DNA of 11,293 nt from NCBI GenBank assembly GCA_027579435.1, contig JANBPK010001775.1, forward strand, positions 1-11,293, in the 5' to 3' direction. Below are positions 8,567 through 11,293 of this stretch, piece after piece. Within the stretch, counting starts at the first letter, position 1. The number at the start of each line of letters is the position of its first letter. The notes beneath the pieces are model-generated. The model searched no databases. It worked only from the letters and a program-made list of their open reading frames with translations, and was not told where the DNA came from. The translations under genes and the position numbers were made by a program. Source of the stretch: Candolleomyces eurysporus. Taxonomy: Eukaryota > Basidiomycota > Agaricomycetes > Agaricales > Psathyrellaceae.

Positions 8567-9476
8567 CTATCGTAATGTTTCGTACATCTTGTATTCTGGG
8601 CTCTTGAATGCGAATATATCGTCCTCTGTACCTAGTTCATCGCTGCGAATGGTTATCTTGTGAAATTCAAGAGACAGAGGAGAGGGAGAGACGTACTCGA
8701 TGGGACCTAGTACTCGCAGTCCTCGTACATGAGTGTCCTTGCCACTCATATGGTTCTGTGCCACAATGATGTGTAGGACGTATGCGTACACTGGGCTCCT
8801 AGAGGGAAGAAACATTCAAAGACACGATTGAGAACAGAATAAGACTCGAAGACGTACTGCCCATCCCCGTCATCGTTGGGTTCAGACGAAACGTCAAACG
8901 TTATCCACCCTTCAGGTTTGGTGAACGTGACGATCCGAACGTCCTGCAGATCGCTCGGTCCCGTCCCAGCACGTATAGCCAGAGTTGACGGTGTGTATGA
9001 ATCGTCCTGCGAGAACTTGAGGAGGATGCTAATCTTCTGTTAACAAGNAAAAAAACAACCCAACGAAGTCAGTCAGTCGATGTTGTCCATCGTTGAGGGT
9101 ATATAGGAAGAGCTAATTGCCTGCCTGAATCGCCATCTTACAGGGAAATTCGAGTGTTATAGAGTGAGGTTGTGGTCCGTCAGAGCTAGAGAGATCCATC
9201 AGGTCTTCTGAAGAAAGCAGAAAATTGGTATGTGCCTACTGCCAGAAAGTGTCTGGGTCACTATCTCGAAGACACTCGACCCCAAACCCGAATTTATAGG
9301 ACGAGACAGACCACTTGGCACGGTTCGAGATGTCTGGCCATGGTAAATCGGGAGGCTTGGATATCGCTACATCGCCGTCAGCAAAAGAATCACATCACAG
9401 AGAGTCGAGACATACCTGAATGCAAGAAAGGCCCATCGTCGTTGGTCGTGTCTGCTTGCCTGTCGTTGTTGGCCAT
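8567..9476 (-). CDS. apc10: Anaphase-promoting complex subunit 10 (DOC domain)
   Basis: On the minus strand the exons are 9476-9416, 9366-9240, 9185-9125, 9036-8858 and 8798-8567, giving 219 residues. The protein shows strong DOC-domain landmarks: AKWSVSSYKFGFG (37-49), LRDSDPDTFW then HSDGPQPHSITLEFP, MAIQ-KISILLKF, DDSYTPSTLAIRAG, and NHMSGKDTHVRGLRVLGP. APC10/Doc1 is the subunit of the APC/C ubiquitin ligase that, with the coactivator, recognises D-box degrons and improves processivity; it acts in the nucleus during mitosis and G1. Human APC10 ends in Ile-Arg, which docks on APC3/CDC27; here the protein ends Leu-Arg (YETLR). The third intron (9124-9037) begins GC rather than GT. A 36-nt in-frame stretch at 8692-8657 might be a tiny intron. 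The gene diverges from uba4 with 102 bp between the start codons. Confidence 0.93.
9037..9124 (-). other. Apparent GC-AG intron in apc10
   Basis: On the minus strand exon 3 reads ATGGCGATTCAG and the intron then begins GCAGGC, ending TTGTTAACAG before AAGATTAGC. This joins MAIQ to KISILLKF exactly as the APC10 family requires, in phase 0. The GT at 9141-9140 cannot serve, because it would create a stop. One N (9048) lies in a homopolymer inside the intron. Confidence 0.7.
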
Positions 9477-9578
9477 GGTTGAAGAAAGCAGGAAGCGAAC
9501 GCGTTTGATCAATCAAACGCGTCTGGTAATATATCTCACAGCCACCAACTCATCTCTAAGCATAACTTCCACCACAGA
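9477..9578. promoter_or_regulatory. Bidirectional apc10/uba4 promoter
   Basis: Only 102 bp separate the divergent start codons, so both promoters and both 5' leaders must lie here or overlap the opposite gene. It holds the perfect inverted repeat listed separately and an AT-rich TAATATAT stretch at 9527-9534, about 45-52 bp before the uba4 ATG, which might act as a TATA-like element. Confidence 0.6.
9499..9522. promoter_or_regulatory. Perfect 11-bp inverted repeat carrying two ACGCGT (MCB-type) boxes
   Basis: The left arm is ACGCGTTTGAT (9499-9509) and the right arm is its exact reverse complement ATCAAACGCGT (9512-9522), with a 2-nt spacer CA. Each arm contributes one ACGCGT hexamer (9499-9504 and 9517-9522), the MluI cell-cycle box bound by the fungal G1/S factor MBF. 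The same hexamer also occurs inside coding sequence at 3048 and near 3221 and 7014, so the box alone is weak evidence; the symmetric pair in a shared promoter is stronger. It lies 22 bp before the apc10 start, so it might instead be transcribed as a 5' leader hairpin. Confidence 0.55.
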
Positions 9579-11108
9579 ATGACGGAGCTCCCTCTGCCCT
9601 TGGAGGACTACAAGCGGTATGGACGGCAAATGATTCTAGATGGGTTTGGCCTGCAAGGTCTGAACCTCAGGACATTATCCTGAGAGGTCCGATTCACTGA
9701 CACACCATGGCTAGGTCAGATCAATTTATCCAAGGCCTCCGTCGCAGTTGTCGGCGCAGGTGGGCTTGGGTGTCCAGCTTTGCAGTACCTTGGCGCTGCT
9801 GGAATAGGTATATAATTCATCCTTGTTGAAATTAATAAACCGATAACAGCCGTTTGCGCAGGGAGAATCGGGATCTTCGACCACGATCGTGTCGAGCTGT
9901 CCAACCTTCAGAGACAAATATTGCACGACGAACAAACCGTTGGCATGTTCAAAGCCGAATCGGCGAAACGTGCTCTACAACGGTAAGTACCCAAATATCC
10001 TCCCCATCCTCTGCTAACTGTGTTTTCCACCCACCAGAGTAAACTCTCGATTAGTGATAGACGCTGTCACATCTGCCATAACCGCTGACAATGCCCTGAC
10101 TCTCCTGTCAGGATACGATATCATCCTAGACTGCACAGACAACGTCCCCACACGTTATCTTCTCTCCGACACCGCAGTTGCTCTAGGGAAACCGCTCGTC
10201 AGTGGGGCAGCCCAGAAATTCGATGGGCAGCTCTGCGTTTACAATCTAGGCGAATTCGGACCATGCTATCGATGCATCTTCCCCGTCCCCCCGAGTCCAA
10301 GTAATGTCGGAAGTTGCGAAGAACTCGGTGTGCTGGGTGCTGTCACAGGAATAATTGGGAACATGCAAGCATTAGAAACTATCAAGATCCTCACTGGTTT
10401 GCATGGTACGTCTGCCCTTTTCCCCTCTTCTCTTGTTTTTGCCTCTTAGTGACTCACAGCTTCATGGTCGAGCAGATAATGCGCGGGTGATGCATATCTA
10501 CAACGCACTTTCAACTCCACCCTTCCGAACGATCAAGTTGAGGGCTCGTAGAGAGGTGTGTCCGGCCTGTGGGACGTCCACTGAAGGGAAGGCGTCGATT
10601 CAGACCACGGACTACGTCCAATTCTGTGGTGGTTTGCCACCTGATTGGGAGCATCAAGGACTTGTCGAGGGAGAGAAAGGGAAACGGATTGATGCCAAAG
10701 TAAACTGTCCACCCTCCATTTCACTAGGATGAGTTACTGACAACGCCGTTCTCAGTCCTTAAAGTCCCTACTTGACTCAAACGAAGCTGTAGATATCATA
10801 GACGTTCGCCAACCCACAGAATTCGGAATATGCAGTCTCCCCCATTCTCGAAGTGAGTAATTAAGGCAAAAAGTGCGTTGGCTATACTGATTTCCATTTC
10901 ACCAGACGTGCCTCTCAAAGAATTGGTAAAACACCCAAGCAAATACGTGTCCGACAGACCAACAATCCTCTCCTGTCGACTCGGAAACGATTCTCAAATC
11001 GCTGCAGACGCTCTTCGAACCGTGTCAAGCGGTGGAACGGTCCAAGATCTCATAGGTGGACTCAGAGCTTGGTCTACACAAGTCGACAAAAACTTTCCGC
11101 AATACTAG
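9579..11108 (+). CDS. uba4: Uba4/MOCS3: E1-like sulfur-carrier adenylyltransferase with rhodanese domain
   Basis: Seven exons: 9579-9657, 9715-9807, 9862-9982, 10038-10405, 10476-10699, 10756-10852 and 10906-11108, giving 394 residues. The ThiF/E1 domain opens with [14 protein letters not shown] and has the nucleotide-binding GAGGLG (40-45), then [13 protein letters not shown] and DCTDN (129-133). Zinc ligands are CYRC (C174, C177) and CPAC (C249, C252). The likely E1-type catalytic Cys is C191 in [13 protein letters not shown]-terminal rhodanese domain (about 296-394) carries the persulfide Cys C351 in SCRLGNDSQ and ends FPQY, as in the family. Uba4 adenylates the C-terminus of Urm1 and passes sulfur for wobble-uridine thiolation of cytosolic tRNAs and for protein urmylation; MOCS3 orthologs also serve molybdopterin synthase. 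It is shorter than the yeast and human proteins, mostly at the N-terminus. Its first intron has an unusual GTCTGA donor. Confidence 0.95.
9658..9714 (+). other. uba4 intron 1 with weak donor and internal hairpin
   Basis: The donor is GTCTGA rather than the usual GTAAGT type, but splicing here joins FGLQ to [14 protein letters not shown] as the family requires. Eight bases in, a perfect 7-bp stem (CTCAGGA 9666-9672, TCCTGAG 9678-9684) encloses a 5-nt loop. A CTGAC-type branch sequence lies near 9697-9701. Confidence 0.6.
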
Positions 11109-11152
11109 TGCTATTATACATTTATCATCGTAACCTTGGAGGGACATCCAAA

Positions 11153-11293
11153 TCACTTCTCTGTGGATGGGGGCGAGAGGTCAACCAGGCGAAAAGGGAA
11201 GCGAAAAGAACAACTCACTTCCAAGCTTCAGCCATTTGGGTATCTTCTTCTCCGAGTTGGTCTGAATCGTACTTGTCGACAGTGTCTGCCGAG
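11153..11293 (-). CDS. 3' end of an unidentified gene (partial, runs off the window)
   Basis: On the minus strand a GTGAGT donor at 11218 and a CCATCCACAG acceptor ending at 11161 define a typical 58-nt intron with a branch-like TTGAC. Spliced in one phase, the reading ends IPKWLKLGKK and a TGA at 11155-11153. A second reading in another frame, without the intron, ends TQMAEAWK at a TGA at 11217-11215; it is acidic and also protein-like. I favour the spliced form because of the complete splice signals, but I cannot name the family. The gene converges on uba4, leaving a gap of only 44 bp. Confidence 0.4.

Noticed and set aside
9037..9141. Canonical GT donor at 9141 for apc10 intron 3
   Set aside because: It leaves a T that joins AA of the next exon to form TAA, and it deletes the conserved KMAIQ segment.
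9187..9239. Earlier CAG acceptor (ending at 9208) for apc10 intron 2, which would restore the usual Gln before SDG
   Set aside because: Using it brings in a TAG stop a few codons later; the TAG acceptor ending at 9186 gives the in-frame HSDGPQPH.

Overview
The window looks like gene-dense fungal nuclear DNA, most likely Basidiomycota and probably Agaricomycetes. Nearly every gene is cut by short introns of 46-88 nt (one first intron is 287 nt) with GT(A/G)(A/C/T)G(T)-type donors and AG acceptors, and intergenic gaps are only about 0.1-0.4 kb. The gene families are those of a free-living fungus. I cannot fix the genus from sequence alone. I see no mobile element, CRISPR array, tRNA, rRNA or prokaryotic operon.

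Layout: (1) 31-1306 (+), a secreted or single-pass membrane glycoprotein with a signal peptide, a long Ser/Thr/Pro-rich stalk, one membrane helix and a Tyr/Gly/Pro-rich cytoplasmic tail with 13-residue repeats; its 3' part contains apparent frameshifts. (2) 1680-3350 (+), a four-helix MARVEL-like membrane protein, five exons. (3) 3610-4668 (+), a soluble alpha/beta hydrolase, five exons. (4) 4924-8288 (+), a large nuclear DDT/WHIM-PHD protein resembling RSF1-type partners of ISWI remodelers, eleven exons. (5) 8567-9476 (-), APC10/Doc1, the DOC-domain subunit of the anaphase-promoting complex, five exons, one intron apparently GC-AG. (6) 9579-11108 (+), Uba4/MOCS3, the E1-like adenylyltransferase plus rhodanese that activates Urm1 and supports tRNA thiolation, seven exons. 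(7) 11153-11293 (-), the 3' end of an unidentified gene.

Genes 1-4 are co-oriented, each with its own short promoter. Gene 4 and apc10 converge, sharing a 278-bp 3' region. apc10 and uba4 diverge from a 102-bp shared promoter that holds a perfect 11-bp inverted repeat, each arm starting with ACGCGT (the MluI cell-cycle box core). That is the most interesting regulatory signal, because APC10 is a cell-cycle protein.

The genes are mostly conserved housekeeping genes and I found no convincing new multi-gene system. Several oddities (three indels in gene 1, two Ns in gene 4 whose removal restores the splice phase, Ns beside homopolymers) suggest draft-quality sequence. All gene models are hand-spliced by frame continuity and family similarity from memory; no search was run.
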